DNA from: JALYSX01 sp036510515
GTDB taxonomy: Bacteria > Vulcanimicrobiota > Vulcanimicrobiia > Vulcanimicrobiales > Vulcanimicrobiaceae
DNA: 17,731 nt
Assembly: GCA_036510515.1 (NCBI GenBank)
Contig: DATCDS010000046.1
Location: forward strand, 1-17,731
Direction: 5' to 3'
The notes under the pieces are model-generated. The model searched no databases. It was not told where the DNA came from and saw nothing but the letters and a program-made list of their open reading frames with translations. Every line of letters starts with the position of its first letter. Position 1 is the stretch's first letter. The position numbers and the translations under genes are program-made. Shown piece after piece: positions 6,482 through 14,386 of this stretch.

Positions 6482-6936
6482 GCCGCGCGTACATCGGCAT
6501 CGGCTCCAACCTGGGCGATCCTCGGGCCAACGTTCTCGCCGCTATCGCCGCCCTGACCTCGGCTGGTCGCGTGCTTGCCGCGTCCTCGCTCTATCGTACG
6601 ACGCCGTGGGGCGTCGTCAACCAGCCCGACTACGTCAACGCCGCCGTTCTGCTGGAGACCGACCTGGCGCCGCGGGCGCTGCTCGATGCGCTCAAGACCT
6701 TGGAAGTTCGGCTGGGCCGCATCGGCGCCGAGCGCTGGGCCGCGCGGATCATCGACTTGGATATCTTGACCTACGACGACCGCGACATCGCCGAAGAAGG
6801 GCTGACGATACCGCACCGGCATCTGCGCGAGCGCGCGTTCGCGGTCGTCCCGCTTGCCGAGATCGACCCGGCGTTCGAACCGCTGCGGTCGGCGTTGGAC
6901 GCTCGCGCCTTGGCCCAGGTCCGCCGGCTTGAGTAG
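6478..6936 (+). CDS. folK: 2-amino-4-hydroxy-6-hydroxymethyldihydropteridine diphosphokinase FolK
   Basis: FolK transfers diphosphate from ATP to 6-hydroxymethyl-dihydropterin, making the substrate of FolP. The 152-residue protein shows the N-terminal YIGIGSNLGD, the SSLYRTTPWGVVNQPDYVNA loop region, and RWAARIIDLDIL with the two metal-binding Asp. IPHRHLRERAFAVVPLAEI follows, so every family block is present. The GTG start overlaps the folB stop by four bases. With folC, folP and folB, this leaves only the first steps (FolE and later dephosphorylation) and p-aminobenzoate supply to be encoded elsewhere. A 36-base gap follows it. Confidence 0.95.
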   Translation: MSRAYIGIGSNLGDPRANVLAAIAALTSAGRVLAASSLYRTTPWGVVNQPDYVNAAVLLETDLAPRALLDALKTLEVRLGRIGAERWAARIIDLDILTYDDRDIAEEGLTIPHRHLRERAFAVVPLAEIDPAFEPLRSALDARALAQVRRLE

Positions 6937-6972
6937 GGGCCTCCCCGACGGGGCGCCGAACAACCCGCGTTC

Positions 6973-7392
6973 ATGTCCGATGCTGCGCCGCACAACGGCT
7001 CCCTCGTCGGCCGGGTTCGCGACCTGGTCGAAACCTTCGTCCAAACCGATTTGGTGCGCTTGCGCATCGAGCGCGGAGGCGAGGTATTCGAGCTGGCGCG
7101 ACCGGCTTTGCCCCGGACGGCGCCGCCGGCAGCCGTCGAACTTTCCGAACCGATCGTCGTGGCCAACTTGGAAACGATTCGCGCGGATCTCGTCGGCATC
7201 TTCCGATTCGTGCGGCCGATCCCGTCTGAAGGGGAGCGCATCGAGGGCGAACGCGAGTTGGGCTACGTCGAAGCGCTGGGTATTCGCAATCCGGTGCGGT
7301 CGCGCGGCGCCGGTCGCGTCGTCTCGATCCTGTGTGCCGACGGCGACGGCGTCGACTATGGCCGCCCGCTCTTCCAAATGGCCCGAGACTAA
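6973..7392 (+). CDS. accB: AccB (BCCP)-like biotinyl-domain protein lacking the biotin-accepting lysine
   Basis: AccB normally carries biotin between the biotin carboxylase AccC and the carboxyltransferase of acetyl-CoA carboxylase. This 139-residue protein has the BCCP layout: an N-terminal helical region (10-50), a linker with LPRTAPPAA, and a C-terminal biotinyl-type domain (about 65-138) with GIFRF, AGRVVSILCADGDGVDYGRPLF and its hairpin. In place of the EAMKM biotinylation motif it has EALGI at 100-104, with Gly103 (codon 7279-7281, GGT) where the modified Lys should be. The reading frame is intact and conserved around the site, so decay by frameshift is not seen. It sits nine bases before accC, the usual accB place. 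Either it is a non-biotinylated modulator comparable to plant BADC proteins, or a structural subunit. A functional biotin carrier would have to be encoded elsewhere. No good ribosome binding site is visible. Confidence 0.85.
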   Translation: MSDAAPHNGSLVGRVRDLVETFVQTDLVRLRIERGGEVFELARPALPRTAPPAAVELSEPIVVANLETIRADLVGIFRFVRPIPSEGERIEGERELGYVEALGIRNPVRSRGAGRVVSILCADGDGVDYGRPLFQMARD

Positions 7393-7401
7393 GCGGATCG
7401 C

Positions 7402-8757
7402 ATGATGTTTAAGAAAGTCCTGATCGCCAATCGCGGCGAGATCGCGTTGCGCATCAATCGTGCGTGCCAAGAGCTGGGCGTACGCACCGTTGCGATTTTT
7501 TCCGAGGCCGATCGTCAGTCGCTGCACGTTCGCCAGGCCGACGAGGCGTTTTGCGTCGGGCCCGGCCCGGTACCGCATTCGTATCTGAACATTCCGAACA
7601 TCATTTCGACGGCGCTGGTCACCAAATGCGACGCGATCCACCCCGGCTACGGGTTCCTCTCCGAGAGCGCGCGGTTCGCATCGATCTGCGCGGACCACGG
7701 ATTGACGTTCATCGGTCCCAAACCGCACGTGATCGCAGCGATGGGCGATAAGGCCACCGCCAAGCGCGTCATGAAGGACGCGGGCGTCGCCACCACGCCG
7801 GGGACCGACATTCTTTCCTCGGTAGACGAAGCGCGTCGCGCGGCCAAGAAGCTGGGCTGTCCGGTGCTGCTCAAAGCCACCGCCGGCGGCGGCGGAAAAG
7901 GGATGCGCGTCGTCGCGCAGCTCGACGATCTCGAGCGCGCTTACGCCGGTGCGACCGCCGAAGCCGAAGCGTCGTTCAAAGACGGCCGCCTCTACATGGA
8001 AAAACTGATCGTCGACCCGCGTCATATCGAGGTGCAAGTCCTGGGCGACGACTTCGGCAACGTCGTGCAGTTGGGCGAACGCGATTGCTCGATGCAAAAA
8101 CCGTCGCACCAGAAATTGATCGAAGAGGCGCCGGCCGCCAACCTCTCGGGCAAGGTGCGCAAACACCTGCACGACATGGCGCTGCGGGCGTGCAAGCACG
8201 TCGGCTATACCAACGCTGGAACGCTGGAGTTCTTGGTCAGCGGCGACGACGTCTATTTTATGGAGATGAATACGCGAATTCAGGTCGAGCACCCGGTCAC
8301 CGAGATGGTATACGGTATCGACCTCGTCAAGGAGCAGATACGGATCGCGGCGGGGGAAACGCTGGGCTACGGCCAGTCCGACCTGGTCGCGCGTGGCCAC
8401 GCCATCGAATGCCGCATCAACGCGGAGGATTCGCGCAACAACTTCGCTCCGCAGGCCGGGACGCTCGCCAAGGTGATGTTTCCGGGCGGGCCCGGCATCC
8501 GCGTCGATACGGCCGTGTACTCCGGCGCTAGCATCCCACCGTACTACGATTCGATGATGGCCAAGGTTGTGGCGTACGGCGACACGCGCGACGCGGCGAT
8601 CGCGCGCATGGATCGCGCGCTGCGCGAAACGGTCGTCGAGGGCGTCAACACGACCGTAGCCGCCTGTTTGGAGATCCTGGCGACGCGCGAGTTCCGCGAG
8701 GGGCGCTACGACATCGGCTTCTTGCCGCGCTTGATGGCCGCCGCGGCCGTCGGATAA
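7402..8757 (+). CDS. accC: Biotin carboxylase subunit of acetyl-CoA carboxylase, AccC
   Basis: AccC uses ATP and bicarbonate to carboxylate biotin on a carrier protein, the first half-reaction of malonyl-CoA formation. The 451-residue protein is close to E. coli AccC (449) and has no fused carrier domain. Seen in order: KVLIANRGEIALRI, HPGYGFLSE (from H80), the ATP-binding glycine loop ATAGGGGKGM (about 158-168), HIEVQVLGD, ERDCSMQKPSHQKLIEEAP, the EMNTRIQVEHPVTE active site with Glu, Asn and Arg, and the RINAED segment. The segment before HQK reads QKPS rather than E. coli QRR, one residue longer. ATG 7405 is an equally plausible start and would give the usual MFKKVLIANRGE beginning. It follows the degenerate AccB-like gene and precedes nusB by seven bases. 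Confidence 0.95.
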   Translation: MMFKKVLIANRGEIALRINRACQELGVRTVAIFSEADRQSLHVRQADEAFCVGPGPVPHSYLNIPNIISTALVTKCDAIHPGYGFLSESARFASICADHGLTFIGPKPHVIAAMGDKATAKRVMKDAGVATTPGTDILSSVDEARRAAKKLGCPVLLKATAGGGGKGMRVVAQLDDLERAYAGATAEAEASFKDGRLYMEKLIVDPRHIEVQVLGDDFGNVVQLGERDCSMQKPSHQKLIEEAPAANLSGKVRKHLHDMALRACKHVGYTNAGTLEFLVSGDDVYFMEMNTRIQVEHPVTEMVYGIDLVKEQIRIAAGETLGYGQSDLVARGHAIECRINAEDSRNNFAPQAGTLAKVMFPGGPGIRVDTAVYSGASIPPYYDSMMAKVVAYGDTRDAAIARMDRALRETVVEGVNTTVAACLEILATREFREGRYDIGFLPRLMAAAAVG

Positions 8758-8764
8758 TCCACCG

Positions 8765-9178
8765 ATGGGAAATGCCAGCCGCAGCTTGGCGCGCCAGCAA
8801 GCGCTGCAAGCCCTCTATAGCGTCGCTGTGGGCGGCCGCGACGCCGGCGATGCCGTCGACGATGTCGTCTCGCCGCGCGCGTCGAGCGACCATCGCCTCT
8901 TCGTACGCGAACTGGTCATGGGAACGCTCGAGCACCAAACGCAGGCCGACGAACGGATCGTCTCGCGCTTGCAGGGATGGACGCTCGAGCGCTTGCCGGC
9001 GTTGGACCGCTTGATCCTGCGGATGGGCACCTACGAACTGCTGTACTGTCCGCAGACGCCGGCGCCGGTGGTCATCAACGAAGCGGTCGAGCTGGCCAAG
9101 AAATTTTCCACCGAAGATTCCGGGCGCTACGTGAACGGCGTCTTGAGCGCGGTGGCTGCGGAGCATGCGCAACCGTAA
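8765..9178 (+). CDS. nusB: Transcription antitermination factor NusB
   Basis: NusB binds boxA RNA together with NusE (ribosomal protein S10) and supports antitermination and processing in rRNA transcription. The 137-residue all-helical protein has the family start SLARQQALQALYSV, the central LEHQTQADERIVSRLQGW region, and the conserved LPALDRLILRMGTYELLY and PVVINEAVELAKKFSTEDSGRYVNGVL blocks. Length is typical. It follows accC closely, as in the Bacillus accB-accC-nusB order recalled from memory. Its 3' end overlaps the next gene by 14 bases. No boxA-like site was recognised nearby. Confidence 0.95.
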   Translation: MGNASRSLARQQALQALYSVAVGGRDAGDAVDDVVSPRASSDHRLFVRELVMGTLEHQTQADERIVSRLQGWTLERLPALDRLILRMGTYELLYCPQTPAPVVINEAVELAKKFSTEDSGRYVNGVLSAVAAEHAQP

Positions 9179-11252
9179 GCGCGGGCCGCGCAACCGCGGC
9201 CGGCTCGTGCGCGGGATTCTGCTCGCGGCATTTTTTGTCGTCCTGTTTTGCTTGGGCACCATCGCCGGCATCGTCGCGGCCTACTCGCGCAACCTGCCCG
9301 ATATCAGTAAGATGGCCGATTATCAGCCGGCCAGCGCCACGCGCATCTACGCGCGCGACGGAACCTTGCTGGCCAGCGTCTACAAAGAAAATCGCATCTG
9401 GGTGCCTATCGACCGGATCCCCAAGCTCGTGCAAGAGGCGGTGATCGCGAACGAAGACGAGCGCTTTTACGTTCATCACGGCGTCGACTTCGTCGGCACG
9501 GTGCGCGCCGCGTTCGCCGACCTGCGACACGAACAACTGCAAGGCGGATCGACGATCACCCAGCAGTTAGCGCGTAACCTGTTCCTCAACGACTCGGTTT
9601 CGATCTCGCGCAAGATTCAAGAGGCCCTTTTGGCCATGGAGATCGAGCGCTACTACACCAAGGACGAGATCCTCGAACGCTATCTCAACATGGTGTATTT
9701 GGGGTCGGGCGCGTACGGCGTCGATGCCGCGGCGCACGCCTACTTCGGCACGTCGCTCTCCAACCTCACCATCGGGCAGGCCGCGACGATCGCCGGCGTG
9801 ATCGCGGCGCCCTCGGATTACTCGCCCTACGTGAACCTCGATCTCGCGCGCGAGCGCCAGCGCCACGTCCTGGGACGCATGGCGGCCAGCGGCTATATCA
9901 CGACCGCGCAGGCCGACGCCGCGTATGCCGCGCCGCTGCACTTGGCGGGCGAGCGGCCGGAGGGATTGCAAGGGTATGCGGACCCATATTTCACGACGTA
10001 CGTTATCGCGCAGCTGGAGAATCAGTTCGGCGTACAAGCGGTGCGAGAAGGCGGATTGCAAGTCTACACGACCGTCGATCCGACGCTGGAGCAAATCGCC
10101 CAGGAGGCCGTCGATTGGGGCGTGCGCGCGGCTCTGGCCGAGGGCGTGAACGCGCACGAGGCGGCGTTGGTCTCCTTGCGTCCGTCCACCGGCGAGATCG
10201 TGGCGATGATCGGCGGCACCAAGTTCTCGTTGAACAATCAATTCAACCGCGCGTGGCAAGCGCACCGCCAGCCGGGCTCGTCGTTTAAGGCCTACGTCTA
10301 CACCGCGGCGATCGACGGCGGCATGCCTCCGTCGACCCTGCTCGACGATTCGCCGGTGCAGTACCCGATGGGCGATGGGACGATGTGGGCGCCCAAGGAC
10401 GACGACGATCGCTACATGGGAGAGGTTACGATGCGCCAAGCGCTCGCGCTCTCGCGCAACGTGGTGGCCGTCAAGCTCGCCGATCAAATCGGTATCGACC
10501 GCGTGATGACGTACGCGCACGACATGGGCGTGCACTCTCCGCTGGAAGCCAACCTGTCGCTGGCGTTGGGATCGTCGGACGTGACGGTCCTCGATCAAGC
10601 CGGCGGCTATCAAACGCTGGCCGATCAGGGCATCCACATCGACCCCACCGCAATGCGTTTGGTGAAGGACTCGATCGGTAACGTCGTGCTCGACGATCGC
10701 TACCCCGAGCAGACCGAGGTCGTCAGTGCCGGAACGGCGTTCTTAATGACCTCGATGCTCGAAGACGTCATCACCGCCGGGACGGGAACCAATGCGAACA
10801 TCGGGCGGCCGGCGGCGGGCAAGACCGGAACGACATCGGATTTCCGCGACGCTTGGTTCGTGGGCTACACGCCCGACCTGGTGACCGCCGTGTGGCTCGG
10901 AAACGACGATTACTCCCGCATGAACGAATCGTATGGCGGAAACATTCCCGCGCGCATTTGGGCCCGCTACATGAAAGCCGCGCTGGCCAAAACGCCCAAG
11001 CACGCCTTCACCGTTCCCACCGACGAGGTGACGCGGGTCGCGCCCTGCGGTGGCCGTACCGGCGATTACTACTTGATCAAGACCCAATCGACGGTCGTGT
11101 GCGACCAGCCGGCGCCCCCGCGCATCGTGCCTCCCGTCATCGCGCCGCTGCCCGTGACGCTTCCGACGCCCGAGCCGCTAAGCTCCGCGCCGGCCGCGGC
11201 TACGCCTGCGCCACTGGAATCCCCGAGCGCGCCCGGCGCGACCCCGCGATGA
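9165..11252 (+). CDS. mrcA: Class A penicillin-binding protein (PBP1A type, bifunctional)
   Basis: The enzyme polymerises lipid II and crosslinks peptidoglycan on the outer face of the inner membrane. The 695-residue protein has a basic cytoplasmic start and a membrane anchor at about 17-40. A GT51 glycosyltransferase domain follows, with catalytic E97 in NEDERFYVHHG, GGSTITQQLARN, and ERYLNMVYLGSGAYGV. The transpeptidase domain has S372 (SSFK), S430 (SRN) and K553 (KTG). A proline/alanine-rich tail of about 50 residues follows a Cys pair (PCGGR...VVCDQ). The protein lacks the large OB insertion domain of enterobacterial PBP1A, hence its shorter length. It occupies the place of folD in the Bacillus order. 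Its ATG lies within nusB and its stop overlaps xseA in ATGA. Substrate recycling by UppP, encoded upstream, feeds the same pathway. Confidence 0.95.
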   Translation: MRNRKRGPRNRGRLVRGILLAAFFVVLFCLGTIAGIVAAYSRNLPDISKMADYQPASATRIYARDGTLLASVYKENRIWVPIDRIPKLVQEAVIANEDERFYVHHGVDFVGTVRAAFADLRHEQLQGGSTITQQLARNLFLNDSVSISRKIQEALLAMEIERYYTKDEILERYLNMVYLGSGAYGVDAAAHAYFGTSLSNLTIGQAATIAGVIAAPSDYSPYVNLDLARERQRHVLGRMAASGYITTAQADAAYAAPLHLAGERPEGLQGYADPYFTTYVIAQLENQFGVQAVREGGLQVYTTVDPTLEQIAQEAVDWGVRAALAEGVNAHEAALVSLRPSTGEIVAMIGGTKFSLNNQFNRAWQAHRQPGSSFKAYVYTAAIDGGMPPSTLLDDSPVQYPMGDGTMWAPKDDDDRYMGEVTMRQALALSRNVVAVKLADQIGIDRVMTYAHDMGVHSPLEANLSLALGSSDVTVLDQAGGYQTLADQGIHIDPTAMRLVKDSIGNVVLDDRYPEQTEVVSAGTAFLMTSMLEDVITAGTGTNANIGRPAAGKTGTTSDFRDAWFVGYTPDLVTAVWLGNDDYSRMNESYGGNIPARIWARYMKAALAKTPKHAFTVPTDEVTRVAPCGGRTGDYYLIKTQSTVVCDQPAPPRIVPPVIAPLPVTLPTPEPLSSAPAAATPAPLESPSAPGATPR

Positions 11253-12517
11253 TGCCCGCAGAGATGCTCGACCTCACGGTCGGTGAGTTTTCGTACCGGA
11301 TCAAGCGGCTGATCGAAAACAACGCCAAGCTCCAGCGCATCGCGATACGCGGCGAGGTTTCCAAGTGGAACCCGCAAGCCAACGGCAACCTTTACTTTAC
11401 GCTTAAGGATGCCGAGAACGCGCTGTCGTGCTTTGCATTTGCAAGTTCGGTCAAACGCTTCCCCGACGTGACCGACGGCGTCGCGGTGCGTGCGGTCGGG
11501 TCGATCGGCGTGCGCGAACAGCGCAGCGAATACCAATTGCTCGTCGACGAATTGGAGTCGACGGGAATCGGCGTGCTGGCGGCTCAGGTCGAGGCGTTGC
11601 GCGTGCGGCTGGAACGCGAAGGCGCGTTCGATCCGTCGCGACGCCGCCCGATTCCGCGCTTCGTGCGCCGGGTAGCGCTGGTTTCGGCCGCGGGGGACGC
11701 GCGCCAAGATTTCGAGCGGCAGGTTCGCCCGCGCGCGCCCAACGTCGAAGTGGTATTCTTCCCGACGCGCGTGCAGGGGAAGGGTGCCGATGTCGAGATC
11801 GCCGAGGCGTTGGACCTCGCTTCCAAAGCCGCGGTCGATGCGATCGTCCTGACCCGCGGCGGCGGATCGTACGAAGATCGCTTCGCTTTCAACCTCGAAG
11901 CGGTCGTGCGGGCGATCTTGCGCTCCGAGCATCCGGTGATTACCGCGATCGGACACGCTCCCGACCATCACTTGGCCGACGATGTCGCCGATCTCGCCGC
12001 ACCGACGCCTACGGCGGCGGCCGAGCGAATCGCCGGCCCCTGGGAGATGGCCGCCGAGCATTTGGCGCGAGCGCGAAAGCTGTTAGCGCGCGGCCTGCGC
12101 GACATCGTCGTGAGCGCGAACCAGCGCGTGGATCGCTCGCGCTCGGACTTGAGCAAAGCGATCGTCGGGCACATGGCGATCCGTCGCGAACACCTCTCGA
12201 GCCTGGACCGGCGCCTGAACGCTGCGAGTCCCGCGGCCCGCGTTGCGGCGCGCCGGACGCGGTTGGCCTCGACGAGCGTGCGACTCTCCGCGTGGCCGCC
12301 TCGGGCGATGGACCGAGCGCGCCACGCGCTGGCGATCCGCGACGAGCGTCTCAACGCGCTCTCGCCGGAGAAGCAACTCGAGCGCGGCTACGCGATCGTG
12401 ACCAAAGATGGCCGTGCAGTCCTCGACGCGACGCAGGTGCGCGTCGGCGACGAGATCGTCGCGCGGGTGCGTCGCGGGACGCTGAGGGCACGCGTCGAAG
12501 GGTCGAGCGATGAGTGA
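11249..12517 (+). CDS. xseA: Exodeoxyribonuclease VII large subunit XseA
   Basis: XseA is the catalytic subunit of exonuclease VII, which degrades single-stranded DNA from both ends in repair. The 422-residue protein has an N-terminal OB-fold (about 5-105, with RGEVSKWNPQANGNLYFTLKD), then the catalytic domain, then a long coiled-coil stretch (about 255-370) and a C-terminal segment with LERGYAIV. Residues matching those essential in E. coli are present: D154, R203 (in RGGGSYEDRFAFN), H236 and D239 (in GHAPD). The usual TSPTGAA loop reads SAAGDAR here, a divergent but in-frame variant. The start is taken at 11249, forming an ATGA overlap with the PBP gene; ATG 11252 and ATG 11261 are also possible. 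It overlaps xseB by eight bases. Confidence 0.93.
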   Translation: MMPAEMLDLTVGEFSYRIKRLIENNAKLQRIAIRGEVSKWNPQANGNLYFTLKDAENALSCFAFASSVKRFPDVTDGVAVRAVGSIGVREQRSEYQLLVDELESTGIGVLAAQVEALRVRLEREGAFDPSRRRPIPRFVRRVALVSAAGDARQDFERQVRPRAPNVEVVFFPTRVQGKGADVEIAEALDLASKAAVDAIVLTRGGGSYEDRFAFNLEAVVRAILRSEHPVITAIGHAPDHHLADDVADLAAPTPTAAAERIAGPWEMAAEHLARARKLLARGLRDIVVSANQRVDRSRSDLSKAIVGHMAIRREHLSSLDRRLNAASPAARVAARRTRLASTSVRLSAWPPRAMDRARHALAIRDERLNALSPEKQLERGYAIVTKDGRAVLDATQVRVGDEIVARVRRGTLRARVEGSSDE

Positions 12518-12719
12518 CACCGCACCGGCGACCTTCGAGGTCAAACTCGATCGCATCGACGCAATCCTCAAAGAACTCGAGACGCCCAACGTCCCGTTAG
12601 ACCGTGCGATCGCACTGTTCAAAGAAGGCAAGACGCTGGTCCGGGAGTGTGAGGTGGCCTTGCGCGCCAACCAAGAACTGATCGACGCCGCGCTTGGCGA
12701 CGCCGCCGGCGGCGGCTGA
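12510..12719 (+). CDS. xseB: Exodeoxyribonuclease VII small subunit XseB
   Basis: XseB wraps around the coiled-coil arms of XseA to form active exonuclease VII. The 69-residue helical protein has the family pattern FEVKLDRIDAILKELE, then PLDRAIALFKEGKTLVREC, and a short Gly/Ala-rich end. AAGGG at 12498-12502 is seven bases before the ATG. Its start lies within the end of xseA, as expected for subunits made in a fixed ratio. Confidence 0.95.
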   Translation: MSDTAPATFEVKLDRIDAILKELETPNVPLDRAIALFKEGKTLVRECEVALRANQELIDAALGDAAGGG

Positions 12720-12730
12720 GCGATCGCAAC

Positions 12731-13507
12731 GTGGCCGCCGAGCGCCTCGATGCCATCGTCGCGCTGCGAGCCGACGTGACCGTCCCGCAGGCGCGCGCGC
12801 TGATCATGGAGGCCCGCGTGCGCGTCGACGGCACGCCGGTCACCAAGGCCGGACATCTGGTCCGCGAAGGCGCCGACGTTGCGATCGCGCAGGCGCGCCG
12901 TTTCGTCAGCCGCGGCGGCGACAAACTCGATGCCGCGTTGACCGCATTCGCGATCGACGTGCGCGGCCGCGAGGCCCTGGATGTGGGGGCGTCTACCGGC
13001 GGCTTCACCGATTGTCTGCTCCAACGCGGCGCCCGCAGCGTCGTTGCGGTCGACGTGGGATACGGCCAGCTGGATTGGCGCCTGCGCAACGATCCGCGCG
13101 TCGACGTGCGCGAACGAACGAACTTTCGCTTGTTGCCCGACGGCGCGTTCCCGGCGGGGTTCGACCTGGTCGTGAGCGACGCGTCGTTCATCGCGATGTC
13201 CACGATCGTGGCGCGTGCCGCGAGGTACTTGCGTCCCGGCGGCGATATCGTGGCGCTGGTCAAGCCGCAGTTCGAAGCCGGCGCCGCTCGATTGGAATCC
13301 GGCGGGGTCGTGCGCGATCCCGAGGTGCACCGGACCATCCTCCACGAAGTGCGGGAGGCCATGCTTTCCCTGGGATTGGTCCCGCTGGACCTCATCGCGT
13401 CGCCCTTGGTCGGCCCCGCCGGGAACCGGGAGTTCTTGCTGCGCGTGCGCCGGGAGGGCGAGCCGTTGTCTCTCGAGCGTATCGACGCGGTCGTGGACGC
13501 ACGATGA
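12731..13507 (+). CDS. tlyA: TlyA-family rRNA (cytidine-2'-O)-methyltransferase
   Basis: TlyA proteins methylate the 2'-O of cytidines in 16S and/or 23S rRNA; in mycobacteria this affects capreomycin sensitivity. The 258-residue protein has an N-terminal S4 RNA-binding domain (about 1-62, RLDAIVALRADVTVPQARAL), a short linker with RRFVSRGGDKLDAAL, and an FtsJ/RrmJ-type methyltransferase domain. The AdoMet motif DVGASTGGFTD starts at D84. Lys, Asp, Lys and Glu of the expected catalytic tetrad are seen in GGDKLD, VSDASF, LVKPQFE and NREFLL. The GTG start at 12731 is 11 bases after xseB; no strong ribosome binding site is visible. Some members have been called hemolysins, which is probably not their basic role. 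It overlaps nadK in ATGA. Confidence 0.93.
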   Translation: MAAERLDAIVALRADVTVPQARALIMEARVRVDGTPVTKAGHLVREGADVAIAQARRFVSRGGDKLDAALTAFAIDVRGREALDVGASTGGFTDCLLQRGARSVVAVDVGYGQLDWRLRNDPRVDVRERTNFRLLPDGAFPAGFDLVVSDASFIAMSTIVARAARYLRPGGDIVALVKPQFEAGAARLESGGVVRDPEVHRTILHEVREAMLSLGLVPLDLIASPLVGPAGNREFLLRVRREGEPLSLERIDAVVDAR

Positions 13508-14376
13508 CGCTGGCCGTCAAATCCAAAGTCGTCGGACTCTACGTCGACGTCGCGCGCGATAACGCACGCGCGACCGCGGCGCGCGTGGCCAAGACGTTCG
13601 AACGGCACGGCTACGCGATCGCCGTTTACGACGGCCAGCAAGCGGCGTTGGGGCTGGGCGGCGCGAGCGCGACGCTGGCGCAAGCGGCGTTGCTGATCAC
13701 CGTCGGCGGCGACGGAACGCTGCTGCGCGCGGCGCGCATCGCGATCGACTACGATCTCGCCCTCCTGGGCGTCAACACGGGCCGCTTGGGCTTCCTGACC
13801 GAGTTCGACGATTCCGACCCGCAGTTAGACCGGCTGCCCGAGTTGCTCGAGCGCGGGTTGCACGTTGAAAATCGTCTGGCATTGCAGGTCGAATGCGAGG
13901 GGCGCGTTCACTTCGCGCTCAACGATGTGGTCGTTCGCAAAGGCGGCGTCTCGCGTTTGGTACCGTTCGCTCTGAAGCTGGACAGCGAGCAGGCCGCGCA
14001 CATCCCGGCCGACGGGATCTGCGTCTGCACGCCGACCGGATCGACGGCATATTTTCTGTCGGCGGGCGGCTCGATCGTCTCCCCGCAAGTCGAAGCGATC
14101 GGCGTGGTTCCCTTGCTCGCGCATACGCTGTTCTCGCGACCGCTGATCGTGCCGGCAAGTTCGCGCATCGAGATCTCGTGCGATTCCGAAATCGTCCACG
14201 CGAACCTCGAATGCGACGGCGACGTGGTCGCGGATCTCGCGCCGGGCGGCAGCGTCGAAATTCGACGGCATCCTCAGGCGGTGCGGTTTGCGCGAACGGC
14301 GCCGCTGCAGTTCTTCGCGCGCCTGGAAGAAAAATTGCGCTGGGGCGTTTCCATCAAGCACGATTCGCGCAGTTAG
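13504..14376 (+). CDS. nadK: NAD kinase NadK
   Basis: NadK phosphorylates NAD to NADP with ATP or polyphosphate, setting the cell's NADP pool. The 290-residue protein has the nucleotide motif TVGGDGTLLRAAR with catalytic D70, GVNTGRLGFLTEF, the ALNDVVV NAD-binding motif, TPTGSTAYFLSAGGSIVSP and the C-terminal SRPLIVP/ISCDSE region. Length matches single-domain bacterial enzymes. ATG 13504 overlaps the tlyA stop in ATGA, and this beginning fits the family (VVGLYVDVARDNA as the first strand). The tlyA-nadK-recN order is the same as the mycobacterial order recalled from memory. recN begins ten bases after its stop. Confidence 0.95.
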   Translation: MTLAVKSKVVGLYVDVARDNARATAARVAKTFERHGYAIAVYDGQQAALGLGGASATLAQAALLITVGGDGTLLRAARIAIDYDLALLGVNTGRLGFLTEFDDSDPQLDRLPELLERGLHVENRLALQVECEGRVHFALNDVVVRKGGVSRLVPFALKLDSEQAAHIPADGICVCTPTGSTAYFLSAGGSIVSPQVEAIGVVPLLAHTLFSRPLIVPASSRIEISCDSEIVHANLECDGDVVADLAPGGSVEIRRHPQAVRFARTAPLQFFARLEEKLRWGVSIKHDSRS

Positions 14377-14386
14377 TCTTTGCACG

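Noticed and set aside
6937..6972. Possible terminator between folK and the AccB-like gene (CCCC-GAC-GGGG)
   Set aside because: The stem is only four strong pairs with a weak extension and has no T-tract; it does not meet the pattern of an intrinsic terminator.
6316..8400. Minus-strand open frame of 694 codons opposite folB-folK-accB-accC
   Set aside because: It spans four well-recognised plus-strand genes and shows no motif of its own; few stops are expected by chance at this GC content.
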